Assembly: GCF_900143075.1 (NCBI RefSeq)
Contig: NZ_FRCY01000005.1
Location: 419,426-483,425, forward strand
Origin: Cyclobacterium lianum
GTDB lineage: Bacteria > Bacteroidota > Bacteroidia > Cytophagales > Cyclobacteriaceae
Length of the DNA stretch: 64,000 nucleotides
Reading direction: 5' to 3'
The notes under the pieces are model-generated. The model ran no database searches. It was not told where the DNA came from and saw only the letters and a list, made by a program, of their open reading frames with translations. Positions 35,379 to 45,408 of this stretch are shown in pieces. How positions within the stretch are numbered: the first letter of the stretch is position 1; each line of letters begins with the position of its first letter. The position numbers and the translations under genes are program-made.

Positions 35379-37571
35379 CTACCGCAACACCTGATCGAAA
35401 GCTACATCCTGGCCCGCCAGCACGAATACTTTCGTGGGCAAGGCATTGGTTTTGTCCTTTAAGGAGAGGTAATACTCTTCAAAAGCGGCTTCTCCCTCCG
35501 GTACCGCCAGCCCCATCAGCACCAGATCGCTTCTTTTTGACTCTACCGCCATGATATCCCAAAAATTTCTGCCTTCGGCCACCAGAATCTGGTAACCAAA
35601 CCCTGTGCGCATGCCTGCAAAAATATGCTCCAGATTTTCCCTGGCGCCGGTGTAGGCTTCCTGCGTGGGTACCACCATTTTCACATTTACCTTCGCCTGC
35701 TGCCACTCCCTGCTGTTTTTGAGCAGATAGGCAAGTATGATCATCAGGCTTCCGTTTTTCTTCAAACCTCCCCACCAGATGTCGATGTGCTGCTTTTTCC
35801 TGAAGCCCCTGTTTTCATCATCCTGTACGATTAGGACATTTTTCTTCGATTTGTAAAAATGCCGGATCATTTCTGAGTATGGATGCAAATGTTCCTTTTC
35901 TCTGGTATCGCCGAGCAAAATGGTGTTGGGAACCAATTGCCCCAAGCCGTACGCGCTCACCAATTGAATACCTCCGGTAAAGGGATCTGGGGCGCGGATC
36001 ACCCTCACCAGAGCCTGAATATTTTTATTGCCCAGAAAATCCATGATTTGTGATTCGTACCCTTTTACCTTCTCCTGAGGAACGTTTTTTTCTGAAACAA
36101 TGGTGCTCACTGTAAACAGCGCATTCCCATTGGTGATATCATCTGCCAGTTCTATCAATCGCCAGCGTTTTACCGGCGAGCCTGACAATACCAGGATATT
36201 GGGCCGCCAGCTTTTGGCATCCCCTTCCTTTTCCAGCCGCAGGATGGCATAACGGATAATAGAAGACAAAACTCCTCTACCCAATCCACCCCAGGTGGCG
36301 GTAATTTTTCTTCTTTTTAACCAGATAAAAATAATGGCAATAACCAGAAATGCGGCTATAGTAGCCAGGGGGTTGATCAGAAACATCACTCCCGCGCAAC
36401 CCAGGGCCCCTAATAGTGAAAAAAGCCAATGCACCTTGAATTTTGGACGGAATGACGGGGATTTCAGCAAGCGCTCAACTCCCGCGGTAATGTTTAACAC
36501 CGCATAAGTAGTCAGGAAAAACATGGTGAGTACAGGTGCAATCAGATTAAGGTCTCCAAAGTAAACCGTTACCAGGGTCAGGGCAATGGTAAACAAGGTA
36601 GCTGCCTTTGGGATTTTCTCCTTTCCGGTCACTTTACTGAAAAAACCAGCCCATTTCGGCAGGATCTTATCATTTGCCAATGCCTGAAGCACCCTTGGGG
36701 CACCAAGCAGGCTGCCCGTTGCGCTGGATAAAGTGGCTCCCCATATGCCCAGCAAAATGGCTCCACCCCATATCGCAATACGCTGCATGATCAGGGGATC
36801 CTCCACCAGCGTTGCTGCATCTGCCCTGCCTGCCAAAATTATAGGCAGAAGCATGTAGATCACATATCCCACGCCTACTGCCATAAAGGTCCCCTTGGGA
36901 ATGGACCTGGCCGGATCCTTCAAATCTCCGGACATGTTCACGCCCGTCATGATGCCTGTGACCGCAGGAAAGAAAATCGCAAACACCTGCCAGAAGCTTA
37001 CAGACTGAGCGGCAGGCACACCCCAAAGTTCGATCTGAGACTCTTCCAGCGGACTTCCCAGCACCAGGGATACCAAAGACAGCCCTATCAAAACCATGAT
37101 AACGTATTGGGCCTTTATCGTAGCCTGAGTGGAAAATAAAGCCAGCGCACCCAATACCAGGGTGGTAGTGATGCTGATCCAGCGAACCTCCAGAGCAGGG
37201 AACACGGCCGATAAACTTTCAGAAAACCCTATGATGTACAGCGAAACGGATAGGGCCTGGGCCAGATAAAGCGGGATACCCACTGCTCCGCCGATTTCGG
37301 CACCCAGAGAACGGCTGATCAGGAAATAGGCTCCTCCCCCTTTCACAGGGGCATTGGTAGCAATGGCAGATATGGACAAGGAAGTCAGAAAAGTGATTGC
37401 AGTAGACAGCGTCACGATGAGCAAGGTGCCAATGAGTCCCACATTTCCCACTACCCAACCAAACCGCAGGTACATGATTACCCCCAGAATGGTCAGCAGG
37501 GAAGGCGTAAATACCCCTCCAAACGTCCCCAATTTGTGACTCGCTTTTCCCTTGGTGCTATTTTCCGGCAT
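35379..37571 (-). CDS. SLC12-type cation-chloride / APC-superfamily transporter
   Basis: A 730-residue membrane protein. It has twelve predicted helices in residues 20-420 with the APC-superfamily start GTFGGVFTPSLLTILGVIMYLRFGW and NAPVKGGGAYFLISRSLGAEIGG, as in Na-K-Cl cotransporter relatives. A cytoplasmic C-terminal domain of about 300 residues (from 430) includes universal-stress-like stretches (NILVLSGSPVKRW, DLVLMGLAVPEGE). Bacterial members are thought to move amino acids or cations with chloride; the substrate here is open. The gene stands alone. Confidence 0.88.
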   Translation of the reverse strand: MPENSTKGKASHKLGTFGGVFTPSLLTILGVIMYLRFGWVVGNVGLIGTLLIVTLSTAITFLTSLSISAIATNAPVKGGGAYFLISRSLGAEIGGAVGIPLYLAQALSVSLYIIGFSESLSAVFPALEVRWISITTTLVLGALALFSTQATIKAQYVIMVLIGLSLVSLVLGSPLEESQIELWGVPAAQSVSFWQVFAIFFPAVTGIMTGVNMSGDLKDPARSIPKGTFMAVGVGYVIYMLLPIILAGRADAATLVEDPLIMQRIAIWGGAILLGIWGATLSSATGSLLGAPRVLQALANDKILPKWAGFFSKVTGKEKIPKAATLFTIALTLVTVYFGDLNLIAPVLTMFFLTTYAVLNITAGVERLLKSPSFRPKFKVHWLFSLLGALGCAGVMFLINPLATIAAFLVIAIIFIWLKRRKITATWGGLGRGVLSSIIRYAILRLEKEGDAKSWRPNILVLSGSPVKRWRLIELADDITNGNALFTVSTIVSEKNVPQEKVKGYESQIMDFLGNKNIQALVRVIRAPDPFTGGIQLVSAYGLGQLVPNTILLGDTREKEHLHPYSEMIRHFYKSKKNVLIVQDDENRGFRKKQHIDIWWGGLKKNGSLMIILAYLLKNSREWQQAKVNVKMVVPTQEAYTGARENLEHIFAGMRTGFGYQILVAEGRNFWDIMAVESKRSDLVLMGLAVPEGEAAFEEYYLSLKDKTNALPTKVFVLAGQDVAFDQVLR

Positions 37572-37654
37572 ATACCTTATTTTGAAAGGCCAAAAAAGAG
37601 AAAAAATACGCCATTTCCCAAATAGAAAAAATTCATTCCCTGCGGCTATGTTCC

Positions 37655-38347
37655 CTATTCCTGAATCAAGGTGCCTGAACCAGACATTTTTATTTGCTCC
37701 ATCCGGGGACTGCCCTGGTAGACGATGTTTCCGGAACCGGATGCGTCTACGGTCAGGTCCAGCACGTTACCCAGGGCGGTATTGCCCGATCCGGATTTCC
37801 TGACGACCACTGCTTCTGCCTGTACGTTCCCGGCCAAAAAATCGCCTGAACCGGATTGATGGATGTTGACCTGTTGCACAGCTCCTTCATGGATACTTAG
37901 TACTCCTGAACCGGATTGGCGGACATTCAAGCCCCGGGAAACCAGCGCAGGAATATCCAAATTTCCCGAGCCGGAAAGTTCAATATTGACATCATTGTCC
38001 GTCTCCAGTCCATCAAGCAAAAGGATGTCACCAGACCCTCTATTACTGATTCCCTGCAGCTCGGTGTACACCACAGTCAATTCCAGATCAGGCTTCCTGA
38101 ACCTTCCCTTATCCAGCCGGATTTCAAGCACCTCATTCTCTACAGTAGTCAGCACCTTTTCCAGGTCAATATTTGATGCCCTGAGGGTAACGGACGGCTG
38201 TACGCCTTGCTTCATGGTCAGGTGCCAACTGCCTGAAGTTTTTACCTGATTAAATGAACTGAGTTTTCTGGTTTCCTGCTGTTGGGCTGCAAGGAGAATA
38301 GGAAAAATCAACGCGAGAAACAGTACTGTCGGTAGCAGAGATTTCAT
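37655..38347 (-). CDS. Head-GIN (DUF2807) domain exported protein
   Basis: A 230-residue protein with a signal peptide (MKSLLPTVLFLALIFPILLAAQQ). A beta-helix of repeated turns follows in which SGSG recurs (ELSGSGNLDIP, VRQSGSGVLSI, IHQSGSGDF, VRKSGSGNT, DASGSGNIV, KMSGSGTLIQ), the signature of the head-GIN/DUF2807 family. These are suggested adhesin-like surface modules in Bacteroidota; no ligand is known. It lies 36 bases downstream of the truncated DUF5060 gene. Confidence 0.88.
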   Translation of the reverse strand: MKSLLPTVLFLALIFPILLAAQQQETRKLSSFNQVKTSGSWHLTMKQGVQPSVTLRASNIDLEKVLTTVENEVLEIRLDKGRFRKPDLELTVVYTELQGISNRGSGDILLLDGLETDNDVNIELSGSGNLDIPALVSRGLNVRQSGSGVLSIHEGAVQQVNIHQSGSGDFLAGNVQAEAVVVRKSGSGNTALGNVLDLTVDASGSGNIVYQGSPRMEQIKMSGSGTLIQE

Positions 38348-38383
38348 GGCAAGCCTTGTTTGATGTTTCTAAAGTTACAAAAT

Positions 38384-39463
38384 TTATTCAAAAAAGACCA
38401 TCAAATAGGCAGCAAACTGCTTCTGCTGGCTGGTGGTAATGCCTTTTCCATAAGTAGGCTCATTGTCCCAGCCACTTTCCTCGCCAATGTTCCAGGTAAC
38501 GGCATTCAGGTAGCCAAATCTTGCTGCCATCTCGCGGTAAAACACTTTTCTGGACCTGGCAAAATCCCCGCCTTCCTTGTGCTCAAAATAGGATTGATTC
38601 TCCTGTTCGGAGAGGACCAGTTGGGGCATCAGACCGACTTTCATCATGTGATCAAAAACGAATTGCCATTGATCCAGTTTGGAGACATCATATTGGTAAT
38701 AATCGTCAGGACCTGTCCAGGGGAAAGCCTGCTTGCCATCTCCATAGGCATTCATCAGCATAAAATAATGGGTATTGATGCTCTGGCTTTTCAGGTAGTT
38801 GATTACTCCGATAATCCCCTTTCCCTTATTTTCCTGCCAGAGTGGATCGCCGCTTTTCCAGTCCGTCACATGTGTGGCATAAGACCTGTCAGAGCCTGTT
38901 CCATCAAATTCCCCATATTCCAAAAACACCTCCGGGGAATTGGCTCCCATCTTCAAAAAATAGCTTTCGTCGGTAAATTGTAAGAAGTGCTTCCCTACGT
39001 ATTGGAGTTTGCCTTTGCTCAAAAATCCCGGTGCTGAGGTATCAGGAGGCAGAATCTCAAAACTGCCGGTATCACCATGAAAAGCTGATCCCTGTGACCA
39101 ATCAGGGTCCTGACTGATGGCCACCTGATCCCCTTGGATAAACCTGGCTTCAAAGGTCCATTCACCCGGGACAAGTGGTAATAAGTGGGCCCGCCAAATA
39201 TTTCCTGCTGAAGCTCCACTCTGCCCCGCAATTCCATCCCCGGCAAAGTAGCCGGGAATACGTATTTTCTGTCCATCTGGACTGGTAAAAACCACCTGCA
39301 GCCTGCAATCCAAAAATGTTCTTTCTTCTTCCGCAGCATGGGGACCTTCCCAGGAAAACGTCAGTTTTTGGTAAGCCTTAAAATTACCCGCAATATCCGC
39401 TTTTTGGGCAAAGACCAGGACCAGGCTGAAAGAATAGAGAAGTAAAGTAGCTAGAAATCTCAT
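38384..39463 (-). pseudogene. DUF5060 / apiosidase-like glycosidase gene, C-terminally truncated
   Basis: A 359-residue reading frame with a signal peptide (MRFLATLLLYSFSLVLVFA). It begins with a DUF5060 beta-sandwich (KLTFSWEGPH to about residue 100) followed by the start of a TIM-barrel like that of GH140/DUF4038 enzymes (FLKMGANSPEVFLEYGEFDGT, the NIGEESGWDNEPTYG segment near 330). Full-length family members are roughly 500-600 residues. This one stops at AAYLMVFFE, in the middle of the barrel, just before the head-GIN gene. It is probably inactive, though it could still be translated and exported. Confidence 0.65.
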
Positions 39464-39656
39464 GAATAGCGTCGTTTAAACTTAAAGATAGGCAAATAGA
39501 AAATAAAAATCAGGAGAACGGCTATTTCGATACTCCTTAGATGCATTATTCGGACATAGAACATCTATACTTCCAGGATTTACCTGTTGATTGATTGGTT
39601 TCTGATGGATATTTATTAAATTCATTCATTCATCTAATCAATTAACAATAAAAACT

Positions 39657-40055
39657 ATGGAAACGTATTTAGGAAAATTTGCACCACAGTTGTATGCCAT
39701 TTTGAGGATTGTAGCAGGATTTTGCTTTGCCATGCACGGATCACAAAAATTGATCGGATGGCCGGGAGGTGATGAACCGAAAGAATTGTTCTCCATGATG
39801 GGATTTGCCGGCATCGTAGAACTTGTGGGCGGTATTCTTATCATGATTGGGCTTTTGGGAAGCATTGCTGCCTTTATTTCGAGTGGCCAGATGGCTGTAG
39901 CCTTTTTTATGGCCCATGTGCCCCAGGGTTGGAATCCGCTGTTGAATGGAGGTGAAAAAGCCTTGATCTATTGTTTCCTTTTCCTTTTTATTGCCGCTAG
40001 CGGATCCGGCATTTGGAGTGTGGATGGCAATAAGAAATCCCCGGCTCCGGTATAG
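39657..40055 (+). CDS. DoxX-family membrane protein
   Basis: A 132-residue protein with four predicted helices (about 12-30, 53-75, 77-98, 105-122) and DoxX-family features (RIVAGFCFAMHGSQKL, VELVGGILIMIGL). DoxX proteins are small inner-membrane proteins linked to thiol or quinone redox and stress responses; the role here is unknown. It stands alone before the formaldehyde dehydrogenase gene, with about 290 bases between. Confidence 0.9.
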   Translation: METYLGKFAPQLYAILRIVAGFCFAMHGSQKLIGWPGGDEPKELFSMMGFAGIVELVGGILIMIGLLGSIAAFISSGQMAVAFFMAHVPQGWNPLLNGGEKALIYCFLFLFIAASGSGIWSVDGNKKSPAPV

Positions 40056-40348
40056 CAACCGGGCTAGAGAATGCTCCCGCGGAAAAGAAGGCTCATTCTC
40101 AGAGGCCAGCATGTAGCGAGAGTAAAAACTTTGCTGAACAGTCCGGATAGTCGTACCATCCAAAAATATGGATTCAGGGATTATCCGGGCTTTTTCAAAT
40201 TTCGGAAAGATTATGATCAAAATTTAATCCTTCATTGGGGGATATCGACCAAATTCCCTACCTTATATCCCGATGGATAAAGTAGTGGCATCCCCTATAA
40301 CACCGACCCACACAAAACCTTTAAAAATTAACCAAAAACCCAAACAAC

Positions 40349-41539
40349 ATGTGTAAAAACCACGGCGTAGCCTACGTCAAACCCGGAAAAGTAGAAGTCA
40401 GAGAAATTGACTATCCCAAGCTGGCTTTAGGTGACAGAAAATGTCACCATGGGGTCATTCTTAAAATCGTCTCCACCAACATTTGTGGCAGCGACCAGCA
40501 CATGGTGCGAGGCCGAACAACCGCACCGGAAGGACTTATCCTTGGCCATGAAATCACTGGTCTGGTGATTGAGGCCGGTAGGGATGTTGAATTTATCAAA
40601 GAGGGTGATTTGGTTTCTGTCCCTTTTAACATTGCCTGCGGACGCTGCCGCAATTGCAAGGAAGGCAAAACCGGCATCTGCCTCAATGTAAACCCTGCCA
40701 GACCTGGAGCTGCTTACGGCTATGTGGACATGGGTGGCTGGGTAGGCGGACAGTCCGAATACGTAATGGTCCCCTATGCAGATTTCAATTTGTTGAAATT
40801 TCCGGATAAAGATCAGGCCATGGAAAAAATCCGGGACCTGACCCTGCTATCTGATATTTTTCCTACAGGCTATCATGGAGCAGTGACCGCCGGCGTAGGT
40901 CCTGGAAGCATTGTGTATGTGGCCGGTGCCGGTCCTGTAGGGCTGGCATGTGCAGCATCTTGCCACCTATTGGGTGCCGCAGTAGTAATCGTGGGAGACA
41001 TGATCCCTGAGCGACTGGCCCAAGCCCGCAGCTTTGGCTGCGAAACCATCGACCTGAGAAACAAAACCCCGCTGGCCGATGCTATCGCTGAAATCGTGGG
41101 TGTACCTGAGGTAGACTGTGCAGTGGATTGTGTCGGATTTGAAGCCAGAGGCCATGGTGCGGATGCCGACAAGGAAGCTCCCGCCACCGTACTCAATTCG
41201 GTAATGGATGTGACCCGGGCCGGAGGAGGCATTGGAATTCCAGGTCTGTACGTCACGGGAGATCCGGGAGCGGTAGATGAAGCCGCAAAGAAAGGCAGCC
41301 TGAGCATAAGATTAGGTCTGGGATGGGCCAAAAGCCACAGCTTTCATACCGGCCAATGCCCTGTAATGAGGTACCACCGCCAGTTGATGAATGCAATCCT
41401 GTATGACAAAGTGCAGATCGCAAAAGCTGTCAACGTACAAATCATTTCCCTGAAAGAATCGGTACAGGGATATAAGGATTTTGACGGGGGTGCGGCCAAG
41501 AAATTTGTGATTGACCCACATGGCTTGATCCCCAATTGA
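40349..41539 (+). CDS. fdhA: Glutathione-independent formaldehyde dehydrogenase
   Basis: A 396-residue zinc-dependent medium-chain dehydrogenase. Catalytic zinc ligands appear in ICGSDQHMV (Cys, about 50) and GHEITG (His/Glu), structural zinc Cys in CGRCRNCKEGKTGIC, and the NAD-binding Rossmann motif is VYVAGAGPVGLA (about 190-201). The long inserts and C-terminus (KKFVIDPHGLIP) match the Pseudomonas-type enzyme that dismutates or oxidises formaldehyde without glutathione. It is cytoplasmic, in a single-gene unit with a terminator at 41601-41638. Confidence 0.93.
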   Translation: MCKNHGVAYVKPGKVEVREIDYPKLALGDRKCHHGVILKIVSTNICGSDQHMVRGRTTAPEGLILGHEITGLVIEAGRDVEFIKEGDLVSVPFNIACGRCRNCKEGKTGICLNVNPARPGAAYGYVDMGGWVGGQSEYVMVPYADFNLLKFPDKDQAMEKIRDLTLLSDIFPTGYHGAVTAGVGPGSIVYVAGAGPVGLACAASCHLLGAAVVIVGDMIPERLAQARSFGCETIDLRNKTPLADAIAEIVGVPEVDCAVDCVGFEARGHGADADKEAPATVLNSVMDVTRAGGGIGIPGLYVTGDPGAVDEAAKKGSLSIRLGLGWAKSHSFHTGQCPVMRYHRQLMNAILYDKVQIAKAVNVQIISLKESVQGYKDFDGGAAKKFVIDPHGLIPN

Positions 41540-41600
41540 TCGGATCCCCTACCGGGCTGATCTGGCCTGGCAGGTATTTTTACCTGTAGGAAAACAACAA

Positions 41601-41638
41601 AACCCGGGTCGGGCGCTTTTAGCCGGTCCGGGTTTTTT
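41601..41638 (+). terminator. Terminator after fdhA
   Basis: A G+C-rich stem (aacccgg / ccgggtt, with an inner gg/cc part) and a loop of about 16 bases is followed by six T. Confidence 0.82.
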
Positions 41639-41729
41639 CAAACTCCCGTGAGGGCCTACCTCCAGCCTAACGCCCGCAAAAGGCAACCAAATGCATGTAT
41701 TTAGACTCGAAAAACAACTCAAAAGAGGT

Positions 41730-43235
41730 ATGAACTCCCGATTACTCCTCAGCAGCCTCATGCTAGGCATCCTCACTTTTTTTGGTTGTGAAAGCCGGGA
41801 GGCAAAAAATGAAAAACCCAATGTCCTTTTCATTGCCGTAGACGATTTGCGTCCGGAATTGGGTTGCTATGGTGTGGATTACGTGCATACCCCAAACATC
41901 GACAAATTAGCGTCGGAAGGGAGGATATTTTTCAATCACTTTGTCCATGCGGCAGCCTGCGGGCCATCCCGGTCCACCTTGCTTTCCGGAACGCGGACCA
42001 CCGACTGGGACATATTCAAAACCATCCGGGAATCGGGATCCAAACCGACAGGCATTTTTTCGCTTCCCCAACTTTTCAAAGAAAACGGGTACCGTACCGT
42101 TGGTATCGGTAAGATATCCCACCAACCTGGGGGCGTGATGGATTCTTTGCAAACCCAACACGAGGTCCCCTTTAGCTGGGATGTATCCTTTGCTCCTGTA
42201 GGAGAATGGAGGGAACCCTGGAGTGCCTTTTTCTCCTATGCGGGCGGAAAGGCCCGCACGAGCTATTATGGCCGGCCAACCAACCGCAGCCTGCCCCCCT
42301 TCGAAGCAGCAGAAGTAGACGACGAGGGATATGCGGATGGTCACAATGCAGCAGCAGCCATCCGGCAATTGCGGCAACTCAGGGATTCCACATTTTTTCT
42401 GGCCGTAGGATTCTACAAACCCCACCTCCCCTTCAATGCGCCCAGGCGCTATTGGGACCTATACGATCCTGAAAGTATTCCCGCTTCAGATTACCAACAA
42501 ATGCCGGAAAATGTCAGCTCCGATCTGAGCTTGCACTACGGTCGGGATAGCTATGAACCTCGGGGAACCTACACCTGGCCGGGCGATACCCTGGGCTGGG
42601 AGATCACACCGGAAAGAGAGAAAATCCTCAAACACGGCTACCTGGCAGCAGTTAGCTATGTTGATGCGCAGATTGGTAAAGTCCTTGATGAATTGACAAG
42701 GCTGGGGCTGGATGAAAACACCATTGTGGTCTTGTGGGGAGATCATGGCTGGCACCTGGGCGATTATGGTATTTGGGGCAAGCACACCAATTTCGATATT
42801 GCCCTCAATAGCCCGCTCATTGTCAGACAACCGGGAATGACACAACCTGGTGTAGCAGCCCATGGGCTGGTGGAGACCGTAGACATTTTCCCCACACTTG
42901 CCGACTTATGCCGGATTCCTGCCCCTATGCAACTGGAGGGAAAGAGTTTCAAATCCGCTATGGAAAACCCGGAAGCTCCGCTAAAGGATTACGTGCTTGG
43001 AGAGCGAGATGCCTGGGGAGTGCTTGGGAAAACGGTACGAACCCGGGATTACCGATTGATGGTATGGATCGACAAATCGAGCGGCGACACCCTGGAAATC
43101 AACCTGTTTGATAACCGGGAGCAACCCCTTCCCCATCAAAATATCCGGGAAGACCAACCCCAACTTGTCACTGACCTGAAGAAAAAACTGGAGGCCATAG
43201 AGCAGGAAAGAACCGACTTTTTCTCTGTGCTATAA
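41730..43235 (+). CDS. Sulfatase (iduronate-2-sulfatase-like), lipoprotein
   Basis: A 501-residue enzyme. The start at 41730 follows a purine-rich site (aaaagagg) and gives a lipoprotein signal (MNSRLLLSSLMLGILTFFGC). The alkaline-phosphatase-like fold is clear: PNVLFIAVDDLRPELGCYG with metal-binding Asp, and the formylglycine motif CGPSRSTLLSG, which a sulfatase-modifying enzyme must mature (none is seen here). DHGWHLGD holds the second metal ligands. It resembles S1_7-type sulfatases acting on uronate-containing polysaccharides; the substrate is not determined. Confidence 0.9.
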   Translation: MNSRLLLSSLMLGILTFFGCESREAKNEKPNVLFIAVDDLRPELGCYGVDYVHTPNIDKLASEGRIFFNHFVHAAACGPSRSTLLSGTRTTDWDIFKTIRESGSKPTGIFSLPQLFKENGYRTVGIGKISHQPGGVMDSLQTQHEVPFSWDVSFAPVGEWREPWSAFFSYAGGKARTSYYGRPTNRSLPPFEAAEVDDEGYADGHNAAAAIRQLRQLRDSTFFLAVGFYKPHLPFNAPRRYWDLYDPESIPASDYQQMPENVSSDLSLHYGRDSYEPRGTYTWPGDTLGWEITPEREKILKHGYLAAVSYVDAQIGKVLDELTRLGLDENTIVVLWGDHGWHLGDYGIWGKHTNFDIALNSPLIVRQPGMTQPGVAAHGLVETVDIFPTLADLCRIPAPMQLEGKSFKSAMENPEAPLKDYVLGERDAWGVLGKTVRTRDYRLMVWIDKSSGDTLEINLFDNREQPLPHQNIREDQPQLVTDLKKKLEAIEQERTDFFSVL

Positions 43236-43247
43236 ACGAGTCGGAAT

Positions 43248-44495
43248 TCAATCCAATAGGGAAGGGTCACCCAATTTCCCCATAAAAAGAATGGCACCGC
43301 TGTGCTTTTCCTGAATAAAGAAGACAAATGGCTTATTCAGTTTATATGCTGAGTAAGATGGGAGACTTGTTTCTCTGATTTCTACTATGGTAGCCGCTGC
43401 TGCTTCGCTTCCTTTTTCATCTACTTCAATCAATGCCTCGTGGATTACCCGACTTATTTTTAACGGTGCTGTAGTATTGGCAAACAAACGGGTAAAATTT
43501 CCCGGATGATTTTGAAATGGAAGTGTAAGGCCCATGTTTATCAAATCCTCTTTCATATCCTCCATTTTATAGCGCATTTTGAATTTCGGCATGTGCAGTA
43601 GCAAATCCTTTTCCCTCGCATCTTCCCGGTACTGCTCCAACACCTCCAGGTCCAGCCCTTCCAGCTTTTTCTGCAATCCTTCATCCGCAGTCAATATCCC
43701 CAGGCTGTACTGCCCGGTACTGTATGGGATCTCCAGGTAGTCCAAACCACTTTCCGAATGAAATTTGAGGGTAGTGGGCTCCGCCAACTGCATCATATCG
43801 ACCTGAACCTCTGCTCCCCCGGATGTGGTGAAGGGAGCCTTTTTCGTCAGTTTCTCATCAAACCGGTATTTCCAATCCGCCTTGAAGTAGATGGCATTGA
43901 CCAGGTACATGGCTGCATTGGGCGGAATGGCATCCAACATGTCTTTGATCAGGCCTTCCGTGTTTTGTTCAATCCAATTGTTGATCACATCTACAGATTG
44001 GGGATTGCCCATGTCCAGTCCGGCCACTTCGGCACCGAAGCTGTTACTTACGGTTTCTTCAAAATCCGGATTAACTTCCCATTCCTGCTTGTGCCAGATG
44101 GCATTGGCAATGGACAGCCTGACTTTGGGATCCAGCTCCAGTAAAAATTCGGTCAGGGATTTTGCCGCCTCATTAGCCTGCGTTACGCCCATCCCCTCAT
44201 ACCGCAACACCTGAATAAATTCTTCCAGAACCTCACCCTCATTGCCATTCATGGTCATGGACAGCGCCTGATGGATGCTGTAGGGACTATAAAACTGATT
44301 GGGATCATCCTTTTCCTGAAGCTGATGAAACAGGTCCATGGCGAACCGGGAACTGGATTGGACCATTTCCTGCTCAGGGGCTTTTAATGCCCTCAGGTTA
44401 GGCATCAGCGGTTCATCTCCACTACCACCCCAATCACAGGAAGAAAGAAAAAGTAACGAAAAAATGACATACGTCAGATTGAATTGCGTTTTCAT
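43248..44495 (-). CDS. Serpin-family protease inhibitor, lipoprotein
   Basis: A 415-residue protein with a lipoprotein signal (MKTQFNLTYVIFSLLFLSSC) and a full serpin domain: FYSPYSIHQALSMTMNG, ANAIWHKQEW, VNAIYFKADWKYRF, HMPKFKMRYKM, and the hinge EKGSEAAAATIVEIRE before the reactive-centre loop, ending in NKPFVFFIQEKHSGAILFMGKL. The small-residue hinge (AAAAT) is that of inhibitory serpins. The scissile bond would lie in the loop around ETSLPSYSA but cannot be fixed by eye. It is convergent with the sulfatase gene (12 bases). Confidence 0.92.
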   Translation of the reverse strand: MKTQFNLTYVIFSLLFLSSCDWGGSGDEPLMPNLRALKAPEQEMVQSSSRFAMDLFHQLQEKDDPNQFYSPYSIHQALSMTMNGNEGEVLEEFIQVLRYEGMGVTQANEAAKSLTEFLLELDPKVRLSIANAIWHKQEWEVNPDFEETVSNSFGAEVAGLDMGNPQSVDVINNWIEQNTEGLIKDMLDAIPPNAAMYLVNAIYFKADWKYRFDEKLTKKAPFTTSGGAEVQVDMMQLAEPTTLKFHSESGLDYLEIPYSTGQYSLGILTADEGLQKKLEGLDLEVLEQYREDAREKDLLLHMPKFKMRYKMEDMKEDLINMGLTLPFQNHPGNFTRLFANTTAPLKISRVIHEALIEVDEKGSEAAAATIVEIRETSLPSYSAYKLNKPFVFFIQEKHSGAILFMGKLGDPSLLD

Positions 44496-44721
44496 CGCTG
44501 TTTCGATTTGGTTTCACTGCCCCTACGTAAAATTTACCCGTTCTGCTACAGTGATGGCTGCCATTATTGAAAATTGACATTTATATAGATCCCGAAATCG
44601 TTTTGAGCCATAACATATAAACCAAATAGACAGTGGTCAGATTTCCGGAGTGAACCTGCCTCTTAATTTTTTCGTAAAAGCATTTGTATTTCCACTACAA
44701 AGCATTCCAATCCGACACGCC

Positions 44722-45408
44722 ATGAAAAACCGGCTACTTATCCTTTCGATGATGGTCGTCTGCTTTACAGCTACGCAAAGCCATGCCCAGCGCCTGCTCG
44801 GCTCGGTCCAATTCAAATCGGGCATTCCAGCCGGGGACTTTCGGCAGGCCTCCGGAATAAGCGTTGTTTCAGAATTAAGTGCCGGCGCATTGTATGGCAT
44901 CAAGGGCAGCCCGGTATTTATTGGCGCAGACCTGGGCTATGGGCGTTATGGCACAGCGGTGACCAGAAGAAGGGATATTTTCCCTGGAGTCAACCAAGGC
45001 TTCCGGATCAGAAGAAACAACAATTATGTCAACCTCATGGGAGTAGTCAGGCTAATGCCCGATTTTAACTCGAGATTCCGACCCTTCCTGGAAGGGCAGA
45101 TTGGCGGAATCCATACTTTTACCCGGTCTCGCATCCGGGAAAACAGGTTGGCCGATCCCATTGCCTCCGGCACGGAGCACTACGATTGGGCCCTGATGCT
45201 GCAGGCAGGTGCCGGAATAATGTTTGCTGTCAATTCCGGCAGGGATACTTTTGTGGAGTTAAAGGTAAACTATGTGAACTCTGGAGAATTAAATTACCTG
45301 ACCAGAGACAGTGCTACCTACAATGAGCAGGGAGAACTGATGCTGGATCCAGCAAAGTCAGGGTTCAATATGATACAGCCGTCGGTGGGAGTGAAATATT
45401 TGTTTTAG
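44722..45408 (+). CDS. Probable outer-membrane beta-barrel protein
   Basis: A 228-residue protein. The ATG at 44722 gives a signal peptide (MKNRLLILSMMVVCFTATQSHAQ/R); an upstream in-frame start would bury it. Strand patterns (LGSVQFKSGI, PVFIGADLGYGRYG, NYVNLMGVVRLM, PFLEGQIGGIHTF, ALMLQAGAGIMF, VELKVNYVN) and a final VGVKYLF indicate a small barrel of the kind common in Bacteroidota. Function is unknown. It is divergent from the serpin gene. Confidence 0.7.
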   Translation: MKNRLLILSMMVVCFTATQSHAQRLLGSVQFKSGIPAGDFRQASGISVVSELSAGALYGIKGSPVFIGADLGYGRYGTAVTRRRDIFPGVNQGFRIRRNNNYVNLMGVVRLMPDFNSRFRPFLEGQIGGIHTFTRSRIRENRLADPIASGTEHYDWALMLQAGAGIMFAVNSGRDTFVELKVNYVNSGELNYLTRDSATYNEQGELMLDPAKSGFNMIQPSVGVKYLF

